The position numbers were made by a program, and so were the translations under genes. From the NCBI RefSeq assembly GCF_019710585.1, contig NZ_JAIFZQ010000020.1:124001-188000 (forward strand): a stretch of DNA of 64,000 bases, read 5' to 3'. The notes beneath the pieces are model-generated. The model did no database searches. It was given only the letters and a program-made list of their open reading frames with translations, and had not been told where the DNA came from. The DNA is from Arthrobacter sp. MAHUQ-56 (lineage in GTDB: Bacteria; Actinomycetota; Actinomycetes; Actinomycetales; Micrococcaceae). The first letter of the stretch is position 1. Every line of letters starts with the position of its first letter. Shown here in pieces: positions 57,696-64,000 of the stretch.

Positions 57696-59197
57696 GCGCA
57701 GCGCCGGAAACCGCCGTGGCGGGTCCAAGCACCGCCGAGGACCTGAACGCAGCCGTCGAAGCCGGGCAGGTTGCCTTCGAACAGGCCCGCCTCGCTGATC
57801 CCGGCACCCGCGCCGGCTGGCTTGAGGCCGTGGCCGCCGGGCTGGAGCACGACGCAGCGGGACTCGTGGAGACGGCTGTCAAGGAGACCCACCTTGCCGC
57901 AGCCCGGCTGGAAGGAGAGCTGAAGCGCACAGTCTTCCAGCTGCGGCTCTTCGCGGACGAGATCCGCCTGGGCGAGCACTTCGACGCCACCATCGACCAC
58001 GCGGACCCGGAATGGGGGATGGGGCCCCGCCCCGACCTCCGCCGGTACAACGTACCGCTGGGCGTGGTGGGGGTCTTCGGCGCCTCCAACTTCCCCTTCG
58101 CCTTCAGCGTGATGGGCGGAGACACTGCCTCGGCACTGGCGGCCGGCTGCGCCGTGGTGCACAAGGCCCACGATGCACACCGCGAACTCGCTGCAAGGAC
58201 GGCCCGTGCCGTCCTGGACGCGCTGGAAGGTGCCGGCGCGCCGTCGGGCCTGTTCTCCCTGGTGACCGGCCGGCAGGCAGGCGAGGCCCTCGTGGACCAC
58301 CACCTTGTCAAGGCCGTGGGCTTCACCGGCTCCACCGCTGGGGGCCGCGCGCTGCTGGACCGCATCGCCGCACGCCCCGAGCCCATCCCCTTCTTCGGCG
58401 AACTGGGCGGCATCAACGCGGTGTTCGTCACGCCGGGCGCCTGGGCGGCACGGCGCGCGGAGATCATCAGCGGCTACGCGGGTTCCTTCACGCTGGGCAT
58501 GGGCCAGTTCTGCACCAAGCCCGGGCTGCTGTTCGTCCCCGCCGGCCACGATAAGGGGATCCGCGGGGAGCTGGAGGCGGCGCTGGCCGGCTTCACGTCG
58601 GCCCGGCTGCTCAGCCCGCGCCTGCACGCCGGCTACACGGAGGCCGTCGCCCGGCTCCGCGGCAGCGGCGGCGTGGACGTCCTCGTGGAGGGTGACTTCG
58701 CGGACGAGCCCGCCCCCACCGTCCTGCACACCACGGCCGCGGCAGTGCGCAGCAACCCGGACCTGTTGCGGCAGGAGATGTTCGGCCCGGCAAGCCTGGT
58801 GGTGGAGTACGCGGACGAGGCAGAGCTGCCGGCGCTCGCGGAACTGCTGGAGGGGCAGCTCACCACCACGCTGCAGGCGGAAGCGGACGACGACGTCACC
58901 GCCCTGGCTGCCCGGCTGGCGGACATCAGCGGCCGGGTCCTGTGGAACGGCTGGCCCACCGGCGTCACCGTCAGCTACGCCCAGCACCATGGCGGGCCGT
59001 ACCCGGCCACGACCTCGAACACCACCTCGGTGGGAACGGCTGCCATCCGCCGGTTCCTGCGGCCCGTGGCGTTCCAGCAGTTCCCTGCGTCGCGGCTGCC
59101 CGAGCCCCTGCAGGACAGCAACCCCTGGCGCGTACCGCAACGGGTGGACGGCATCTGGCAGCACCCGGCCCGCGCAGTGAAGGAGGGACTGCAGTGA
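57692..59197 (+). CDS. Aldehyde dehydrogenase, 2-oxoglutarate-semialdehyde type
   Basis: A 501-aa NAD(P)-dependent dehydrogenase. [20 protein letters not shown] and [20 protein letters not shown] are the pattern of the ketoglutarate-semialdehyde (KGSADH type III) group. The general-base Glu is in [11 protein letters not shown] and the nucleophilic Cys in GQFCTKPG. It would form 2-oxoglutarate, the end point of pentonate oxidation. The ATG overlaps the dehydratase stop by 4 bases, and its stop overlaps the next GTG. Confidence 0.87.
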   Translation: MSAAPETAVAGPSTAEDLNAAVEAGQVAFEQARLADPGTRAGWLEAVAAGLEHDAAGLVETAVKETHLAAARLEGELKRTVFQLRLFADEIRLGEHFDATIDHADPEWGMGPRPDLRRYNVPLGVVGVFGASNFPFAFSVMGGDTASALAAGCAVVHKAHDAHRELAARTARAVLDALEGAGAPSGLFSLVTGRQAGEALVDHHLVKAVGFTGSTAGGRALLDRIAARPEPIPFFGELGGINAVFVTPGAWAARRAEIISGYAGSFTLGMGQFCTKPGLLFVPAGHDKGIRGELEAALAGFTSARLLSPRLHAGYTEAVARLRGSGGVDVLVEGDFADEPAPTVLHTTAAAVRSNPDLLRQEMFGPASLVVEYADEAELPALAELLEGQLTTTLQAEADDDVTALAARLADISGRVLWNGWPTGVTVSYAQHHGGPYPATTSNTTSVGTAAIRRFLRPVAFQQFPASRLPEPLQDSNPWRVPQRVDGIWQHPARAVKEGLQ

Positions 59198-60387
59198 GCC
59201 TGTCCCAAGCCGTAGGTTCCGTCCTGCCCGAGGACGCCGGCCAGGCGCTGCTCATCGGCCGCGTCTGGGACACGGAGACCGGGGGCCCGCGTGTCGTGGC
59301 CGTCAGCGGGGACTCCGTCTTCGACCTGCACCGCCTCGCCGGGACCGTCGCGGACCTGCTGGAACTGCCGGAGCCCGCGGCCACCGTCCGCTCGGCCCTG
59401 GCCAATCCCAGCCTGGCCGAACCGCGGTGGGCGACGGCCGACGTCGTCAGCGCTTCCCTGGCAGGGGACGGCACCCGCGCGCGGCTGCTGGCCCCCGTTG
59501 ACCTGCAGGTCATCAAGGCCTGCGGGGTGACCTTTGTGGACAGCATGGTGGAACGGGTCATCGAGGAACGCTGCGCGGGCGACGCCGCACGGGCCGCCGA
59601 GGTGCGCGACCTCGTGGGCCGTGCCCTGGGCGGCAGCCTGGCGGACCTGCGCCCGGGCTCGGCCGAGGCCGCGGAAGCCAAGCGGGTCCTGATTGCCGAA
59701 GGCCTGTGGTCGCAGTACCTCGAGGTGGGGATCGGCCCGGACCCGGAGGTCTTCACCAAGGCGCCCGTGCTGTCCTCGGTGGGGCTCGGCGCGGACATCG
59801 GCATCCCGGCCTTCTCCTCGTGGAACAACCCCGAGCCGGAACTGGTGCTCATCGCCACGTCCCGGGGCCAGGTGGTGGGGGCGACGCTGGGCAACGACGT
59901 CAACCTCCGCGACGTGGAGGGCCGCAGCGCCCTGCTGCTGGGCAAGGCCAAGGACAACAACGCCTCCAGCGCGCTCGGCCCGCTGATCCGGCTCTTCGAC
60001 GGGTCCTTCACCCTCGAGACCCTGCGCGACGAGGAGATCCTGCTGCGGGTGGAAGGCCCGGACGGGTACGTGCTGGAAGGGCGGAACAGCGTGGCCCGGA
60101 TCAGCCGGCCCTTCGAGGAGCTGGTGGCGGCAACGCACGGCCGCCATCACCAGTACCCGGACGGGTTCGCGCTGTACACGGGGACGCTGTTCGCCCCCAC
60201 GCAGGACCGGGACGTCCCGGGGCAGGGTTTCACGCACAAGCACGGCGACGTCGTGACCATCCGCAGCCGCCACCTGGGCGCCCTGGTCAACCGGGTGGGG
60301 CCGTGCGAGGAGCTGCCCGCCTGGTCCTTCGGCCTGCGCGAGCTGTTCAACTACCTGGCGAAGCAGCGGCAGGAAGCGCGGGCCTGA
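59194..60387 (+). CDS. FAH-family enzyme, possible 2-keto-3-deoxypentonate dehydratase
   Basis: A 397-aa fumarylacetoacetate-hydrolase-fold protein. Metal-binding region: EVFTKAPVLSSVGLGADIGI, PEPELVLIATSRG, then GNDVNLRDVEGRSALLLGKA. In Sulfolobus and Herbaspirillum, FAH-fold enzymes dehydrate 2-keto-3-deoxy-pentonates to 2-oxoglutarate semialdehyde; the gene next to KGSADH and an aldonate dehydratase suggests the same here. A hydrolase of a diketo acid is the alternative. Start GTG 59194 overlaps the upstream stop by 4 bases. Last gene of the operon. Confidence 0.78.
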   Translation: MSLSQAVGSVLPEDAGQALLIGRVWDTETGGPRVVAVSGDSVFDLHRLAGTVADLLELPEPAATVRSALANPSLAEPRWATADVVSASLAGDGTRARLLAPVDLQVIKACGVTFVDSMVERVIEERCAGDAARAAEVRDLVGRALGGSLADLRPGSAEAAEAKRVLIAEGLWSQYLEVGIGPDPEVFTKAPVLSSVGLGADIGIPAFSSWNNPEPELVLIATSRGQVVGATLGNDVNLRDVEGRSALLLGKAKDNNASSALGPLIRLFDGSFTLETLRDEEILLRVEGPDGYVLEGRNSVARISRPFEELVAATHGRHHQYPDGFALYTGTLFAPTQDRDVPGQGFTHKHGDVVTIRSRHLGALVNRVGPCEELPAWSFGLRELFNYLAKQRQEARA

Positions 60388-60410
60388 GGTTCAACGCGGG
60401 CCGTGGACGG

Positions 60411-60457
60411 CAAAGGGCGACGGCGGCACCCGAGGTGGGTGCCGCCGTCGCCCTTTG
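60411..60457. terminator. Strong bidirectional terminator after the sugar-acid operon
   Basis: A perfect 21-bp stem (60411-60431 with 60437-60457) around GAGGT. AAA begins and TTT ends the arms. Confidence 0.88.
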
Positions 60458-60467
60458 CCTGCCTGGC

Positions 60468-60761
60468 TTAGCTGTTGTCCGGTTTTGCCAGGCTTTCCTT
60501 GTCTTCCTGTTTGGCGGGCTCATCGGAGAGGCCCTGCGGCGTGAGGTCCAGGTCCTCCGGGTTCTCCGGCGCCTCCGGGGCTTCGCCGGTTTCGGCTGCC
60601 TTGAGGTTTCCCGTGTCGTCCAGGGCCGGGTTGGCCCCCTCCACGCCGGTGGGATCCTGCTTGCCGGAGCCTGAGTCCGGCTGCGCGTTGAGCGGGGCGG
60701 TGCTGCTGGATCCCGTGTTGGTGGGGTCGTTCTCGTCGATCGAAGTGGGCTCGTTCGTCAT
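60468..60761 (-). CDS. Acidic, Pro/Ser-rich disordered protein (97 aa)
   Basis: Not recognised. A hydrophilic chain with blocks TSIDENDPTNTGSSSTAPLN, then NPALDDTGNLKAAETGEAPE and a Lys-Glu-Pro end. No Cys, Trp or membrane segment. Composition resembles the acidic protein at 47211-47513. Start 60761 has AGAGGA upstream. Function unknown. Confidence 0.6.
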   Translation of the reverse strand: MTNEPTSIDENDPTNTGSSSTAPLNAQPDSGSGKQDPTGVEGANPALDDTGNLKAAETGEAPEAPENPEDLDLTPQGLSDEPAKQEDKESLAKPDNS

Positions 60762-60856
60762 GGAATTGTCCTCTCGGCCTGGTCCAGCGTGTCCCGCCGA
60801 CCATACGCACAGCGGACCTCCATCCGCAAGGACCCCGGTGGGCTAGCATCACTGGC

Positions 60857-61213
60857 ATGCCTGTAACCGCTATCACCACAGCGTTCATCCCCGTCCGGAA
60901 CCCCGTGGCGTCTGCCGGGTGGTACAGCGCGATGCTGGGCCTGGACGTCGTGAAGGCGGATTCCTTCTCCGCAGTCCTCTCCGGCGCGGGAACGGCATCC
61001 GTGACCTTGATGGGGCCGGACAGCGGCATCAAGACCAGCCCGGGGCTCGCCTGGGCCACGTGCAACTTCAGGGTGGAAGACCTTGCCCGGTGCCGCGCGG
61101 AACTGGCCGGCAGCGGGGTCGCCGCCGGCCCTGTCCAAGGTTCGCCCGACGTCTGCCTCTTTTTTACCGTCAAGGACCCGGACGGCAACACCCTGCTGCT
61201 GACCGACCGCTGA
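60857..61213 (+). CDS. VOC/glyoxalase family protein (118 aa)
   Basis: A single VOC domain: FIPVRNPVASAGWYSAMLGL opens and VCLFFTVKDPDGNTLLLTDR closes, with the usual DPDGN turn. The first metal His is not evident (PVRNP), so binding rather than catalysis is possible. It lies 57 bases before ackA on the same strand. Substrate unknown. Confidence 0.78.
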   Translation: MPVTAITTAFIPVRNPVASAGWYSAMLGLDVVKADSFSAVLSGAGTASVTLMGPDSGIKTSPGLAWATCNFRVEDLARCRAELAGSGVAAGPVQGSPDVCLFFTVKDPDGNTLLLTDR

Positions 61214-61269
61214 CGGCCGCCGCCTATAGGCTGGGTGGAACTGCAGAAGCCAGCCCCGGGAGGCCCGTC

Positions 61270-62424
61270 ATGCTCGTGCTCGTCATCAATTCCGGCTCGT
61301 CCTCGCTCAAGTACCAGGTCCGCGACGTGGCCCAGGGAACCGTCCTCACCGAAGGGCTGATCGAGAAGATCGGCATGGGCAACGGCGGCGGCGGGGACGG
61401 GGAGATCGAGGGCCCGCGGGACCACGCGGAGGCGCTGGAGCTGGTGGATGCCGCCATCCACCGGGAGCTGGGCGACCAGGAGCTAGCAGCGGTGGGCCAC
61501 CGCGTGGTGCACGGCGGGGAACGGTTCGCCGAGCCCGTGCTGATCGACAATGAGATCACGCGCGCCATCGAGCGGCTCAATCCGCTGGCGCCGCTGCACA
61601 ACCCCGCCAACGTCCTGGGCATCCGGGCCATCACGAAGAAGTGGCCGCAGATGCCGCAGGTGGCCGTGTTCGACACCGCCTTCCACCGCACGCTGCCCGA
61701 GCATGCCTGGCGCTACGCCGTCCCCGACGAGCTCTACACCAACCACGGGATCCGCCGTTACGGCTTCCACGGCACCTCGCACGAATACGTCGGGCGCCGG
61801 GCCGCGGCCCTGCTGGACATCCCCGTGGAGGAGTTCGACGGCGTCATCGCCCATCTGGGCAACGGCGCCTCGGTGACCGCCATCAAGGGCGGCCACTCCG
61901 TGGACACGTCGATGGGTTTCACCCCGCTGGAAGGCCTGGTGATGGGCACCCGGTCCGGTGACCTGGACCCCTCCATCCTGGTGTTCCTGGGCCGGGCCGG
62001 GTGGACGCCCGAGGACATCGACTCCATGCTGAACCGCGAATCCGGGCTGAAGGGCCTGGCCGGAAACAACGACATGCGCTCCGTGGTGGAGGCCTCGGAG
62101 GGCGGCAACGCCAGGGCCTCCGTGGCGCTGGCGGTGGCGTCCTACCGGCTCGCCAAGTACATCGGCGGGTACCACGTGGCCGTTGGCGGGGCCAAGGCGC
62201 TGGTCTTTACCGCGGGCATCGGTGAGAACTCGCACCAGTTCCGCGCGCTGGTGGCCGAGCGGCTGGGCGCGCTGGGCATAGAGCTCGACGCCGGCCTCAA
62301 CACCGGGCGGTCCAAGGAACCCCGGGTGATTTCCACGGCGTCGTCCGCGATCCCCGTCCTGGTGGTCCCCACGGACGAGGAACGCGCCATCGCTGAGGCG
62401 ACGGCCGCCGTCGTCCGCGGTTGA
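61270..62424 (+). CDS. ackA: Acetate kinase
   Basis: Converts acetyl phosphate and ADP to acetate and ATP, or the reverse. At 384 aa it is of normal length. The N-terminal ASKHA motif is LVLVINSGSSSLKYQVRD; VGHRVVHGGERFAEPVLIDN, RRYGFHGTSHEYV (catalytic His), HLGNGASVTAIKGGHSVDTS and FTAGIGENS follow. ATG 61270 has GGGAGG upstream. It is separated from pta by the sugar-acid gene set. Confidence 0.95.
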   Translation: MLVLVINSGSSSLKYQVRDVAQGTVLTEGLIEKIGMGNGGGGDGEIEGPRDHAEALELVDAAIHRELGDQELAAVGHRVVHGGERFAEPVLIDNEITRAIERLNPLAPLHNPANVLGIRAITKKWPQMPQVAVFDTAFHRTLPEHAWRYAVPDELYTNHGIRRYGFHGTSHEYVGRRAAALLDIPVEEFDGVIAHLGNGASVTAIKGGHSVDTSMGFTPLEGLVMGTRSGDLDPSILVFLGRAGWTPEDIDSMLNRESGLKGLAGNNDMRSVVEASEGGNARASVALAVASYRLAKYIGGYHVAVGGAKALVFTAGIGENSHQFRALVAERLGALGIELDAGLNTGRSKEPRVISTASSAIPVLVVPTDEERAIAEATAAVVRG

Positions 62425-62436
62425 TCCTGCCTTTCC

Positions 62437-63633
62437 CTACGCGCGGCCCTTGAGGATCAGGTTCCAATAGATCCTGGGGAACAGGTCGCGGTCCACCACC
62501 CAGGACAGCTTGCTCTCGTTCCAGGTGGGGACCCGGGGGATGGTGGGCATGGGACGGTAGCGGTCGTCGAACTCGGCGAACACCACCGTGTCCCGCGAGA
62601 CCGTGAACGGGCACACCGAGTACCCGTTGTACTTGGCTTTCAGCGGCTTGCCTTTCCGCGCCGCCACGAGGTTCTTCGCCAGGACCTTGGCCTGTTTGCG
62701 CAGCGAGCCCCCGGACTTGGAATTCGTGGTGCCGGCGGCATCGCCGAGGGACCAGACATTGGGGTAGCGGAGGTGCCGGAGCGTCTGCCGGTCAACCTCC
62801 ACGAACCCGCCGGCATCCCCCGGATTTGGCAGGGTGGTGGACTTCAGCCAGTCCGGAGCCGACTGCGGCGGTACGGCGTTGAGCACGTCATACGCCAGGT
62901 CTTCGGTGGTGTTGGCTGCGTTGTCACGGATGGTGGCCTTGCGTTCGGCCGGGTTCACCGCCACCAGTTCGCTGTTGGTGCGCAGCTCGATCCCGTACTC
63001 GGCAATCTTGCGGTCCAGCTCCCGGTCCACTTCCGGGACGCCGAACACGGTGGGATACGGCTGGACCATCACCACGCGGATCTTGTCCAGTACCCCCTGT
63101 TCCCGCCAGTAGTCACAGGCCAGGTACATCGGCTTCTGGCTTGCCCCGCCGCACTTGATGGGCCCGGCAGGCATCGTGAACACCGCCGTTCCGGCCGTCA
63201 GGCTGCTCAGGAGCGTCCACGCCTTGGGGGCGAGGTCGAACTCGTAGTGCGATGCCCCGTGGGGCGAGTGCACGGCCTCGGCCAGTCCCGGCACGGCCGC
63301 CCAGTCGAACTGCAGCCCCGGGCACACCACCAACTGCCCGTAGCCCACCACGGCGCCTGAGGCGAGGGTGACGGTGTTGGCCTCCGGGTCGACGTCGGCA
63401 GCGGCGTCATGGATCCAGGTGACGCCTTTGGGCGTGACGGATTCCTGGGTCCGGATGGCTTCCCCGGCCTGGGCGCGGCCGCCGGCGATATGCGAGAACA
63501 GCGGCTGGTAAAGATGGTGGTCCTTGGGCTCGATCACTGCCACGTCCTTGACGCCGTAGCGGTGTAGCCGCGCGGCCAGGGAGATGCCGGCGTTGCCGCC
63601 GCCGATGATGAGGACCTCGTGCCGGGCAGCCAT
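62437..63633 (-). CDS. FAD/NAD(P)-oxidoreductase, sulfide:quinone reductase-like
   Basis: A 398-aa flavoprotein. HEVLIIGGGNAGISLAARLH binds FAD, with YQPLFSHIAGGRAQ next. PAGPIKCGGASQKPMYLACD holds a conserved Cys and is seen in type III sulfide:quinone reductase-like proteins; the last FAD motif is YPNVWSLGDAAGTTNSKSGG. Activity may be on sulfide or polysulfide with menaquinone as acceptor; the count of essential Cys suggests caution. It lies 4 bases after the DUF2945 gene. Confidence 0.8.
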   Translation of the reverse strand: MAARHEVLIIGGGNAGISLAARLHRYGVKDVAVIEPKDHHLYQPLFSHIAGGRAQAGEAIRTQESVTPKGVTWIHDAAADVDPEANTVTLASGAVVGYGQLVVCPGLQFDWAAVPGLAEAVHSPHGASHYEFDLAPKAWTLLSSLTAGTAVFTMPAGPIKCGGASQKPMYLACDYWREQGVLDKIRVVMVQPYPTVFGVPEVDRELDRKIAEYGIELRTNSELVAVNPAERKATIRDNAANTTEDLAYDVLNAVPPQSAPDWLKSTTLPNPGDAGGFVEVDRQTLRHLRYPNVWSLGDAAGTTNSKSGGSLRKQAKVLAKNLVAARKGKPLKAKYNGYSVCPFTVSRDTVVFAEFDDRYRPMPTIPRVPTWNESKLSWVVDRDLFPRIYWNLILKGRA

Positions 63634-63637
63634 GGCG

Positions 63638-63844
63638 CTACTTCTTCTCGGTCAGGGCCGATGCCTTGTGCGCTGCGCGGGCGCCGGTCTTCTCCGACTC
63701 CACCACGTACTGCGGTTCATCATCGCTGGCGCGGTGGGTGTTGCCGTCCAGCTCGAAGTCGCTGGTCTTCTTTTCCACGATCTTCCCGTGCGTCTTGCCC
63801 TGGGAGGTGTTCCACTCCACGCGCGTTCCCTTGCTCAATGACAT
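63638..63844 (-). CDS. DUF2945 family protein (68 aa)
   Basis: A short basic and acidic mixed protein with the Tudor-like DUF2945 pattern: KGTRVEWNTSQGKTHGKIVE, then KKTSDFELDGNTHRA and PQYVVESEKTG. Role unknown. It is the first gene of a two-gene operon with the flavoprotein. An AAGCATGGCTA motif lies 80-90 bases upstream. Start 63844 has AGGAG upstream. Confidence 0.82.
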   Translation of the reverse strand: MSLSKGTRVEWNTSQGKTHGKIVEKKTSDFELDGNTHRASDDEPQYVVESEKTGARAAHKASALTEKK

Positions 63845-63922
63845 CTGGACTCCTTAGCTGGGCGATACGTGGGTGTGTGCTGTTCTGCGCCCCCGGTTAC
63901 CCCAGGGCGCCCCGGAGCCAAT

Positions 63923-63936
63923 AGTAAGCATGGCTA
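63923..63936. promoter_or_regulatory. TAAGCATGGCTA motif upstream of the DUF2945 gene
   Basis: AGTAAGCATGGCTA is a degenerate copy of the AAGCATGCTT palindrome before the csbD-like gene. Confidence 0.3.
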
Positions 63937-63977
63937 CCTTGTTTTGGCAGCTGCGGGACCGAACCGGAGGCAGGTCT

Positions 63978-64000
63978 GTGGCAGTACGGGATGGCGGGCA
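63978..64000 (+). CDS. Possible start of a further gene, cut by the window edge
   Basis: GTG 63978 is preceded by GGAGG at 63966-63970, 7 bases away, and the frame is open to the end of the window (7 codons). Too short to name. Confidence 0.3.

Noticed and set aside
1..64000. tRNA, rRNA, riboswitch or insertion-sequence features
   Set aside because: No cloverleaf with matching acceptor stem, no known riboswitch core, and no transposase-like protein were recognised by eye; a covariance-model search could still find small RNAs.

Overview
The window is high-GC actinobacterial chromosome. Gene content and order fit the Micrococcales, most likely Arthrobacter or Pseudarthrobacter: the bS22/HAD/glutaredoxin/Rex row, a System II cytochrome c row laid out as in mycobacteria, an iniBAC-like dynamin locus, a sortase-E type LAxTG anchor, and many GTG starts. 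The genus is an inference from gene content, not from a marker gene. I see no tRNA, rRNA, insertion sequence, prophage or CRISPR array.

Region 1 (1-11.6 kb): the end of an acetylxylan esterase; a DAHP synthase behind an apparent leaderless aromatic leader peptide (Trp-Tyr-Ala-Tyr-Phe) and attenuator; a small excisionase-type HTH protein; ribosomal protein bS22; a HAD phosphatase; a glutaredoxin-like protein; Rex; a repeat-rich membrane protein; YceI; then an operon of histidine phosphatase, thioredoxin-like lipoprotein, CcdA, ResB and ResC for cytochrome c maturation.

Region 2 (11.8-20.7 kb): a membrane-anchored Hsp70-like protein, a large LuxR-type regulator with a perfect 18-bp tandem repeat at its N-terminus, an IniB-like protein and two dynamin-like GTPases (IniA/IniC type). 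This is the least understood multi-gene system here and the best candidate for a poorly described one.

Region 3 (20.7-34.7 kb): small membrane proteins; menA, menE and menB; a sugar ABC transporter without its ATPase next to an unfamiliar protein that may be a polysaccharide lyase; a CPBP protease; an AnsP-like permease; a DinB2-like Y-family polymerase whose steric-gate position is Ile; and a CsbD protein.

Region 4 (34.8-51.4 kb): phenylacetate catabolism in three blocks (thiolase, enoyl-CoA hydratase and hydroxyacyl-CoA dehydrogenase; a thioesterase divergent from paaZ; paaI-paaK-tetR). All three carry the same 10-2-10 inverted repeat, which I infer to be the operator of the TetR (PaaR-like) protein. 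Between the blocks lie a GNAT enzyme, an SGNH hydrolase, a tyrosine phosphatase, a cell-wall-anchored S1 protease, a VOC protein and an HtrA-like lipoprotein.

Region 5 (51.7-62.4 kb): pta and ackA, often neighbours, are about 7.5 kb apart. Between them is a sugar-acid gene set (MFS transporter, GntR regulator, L-fuconate-dehydratase-like enolase, semialdehyde dehydrogenase, FAH-family enzyme) that would fit non-phosphorylating oxidation of D-arabinonate or a related acid to 2-oxoglutarate. Its regulator and structural genes share a TCATATAGGAA-type operator. The window ends with a sulfide:quinone-reductase-like flavoprotein, a DUF2945 protein and possibly the first codons of another gene.
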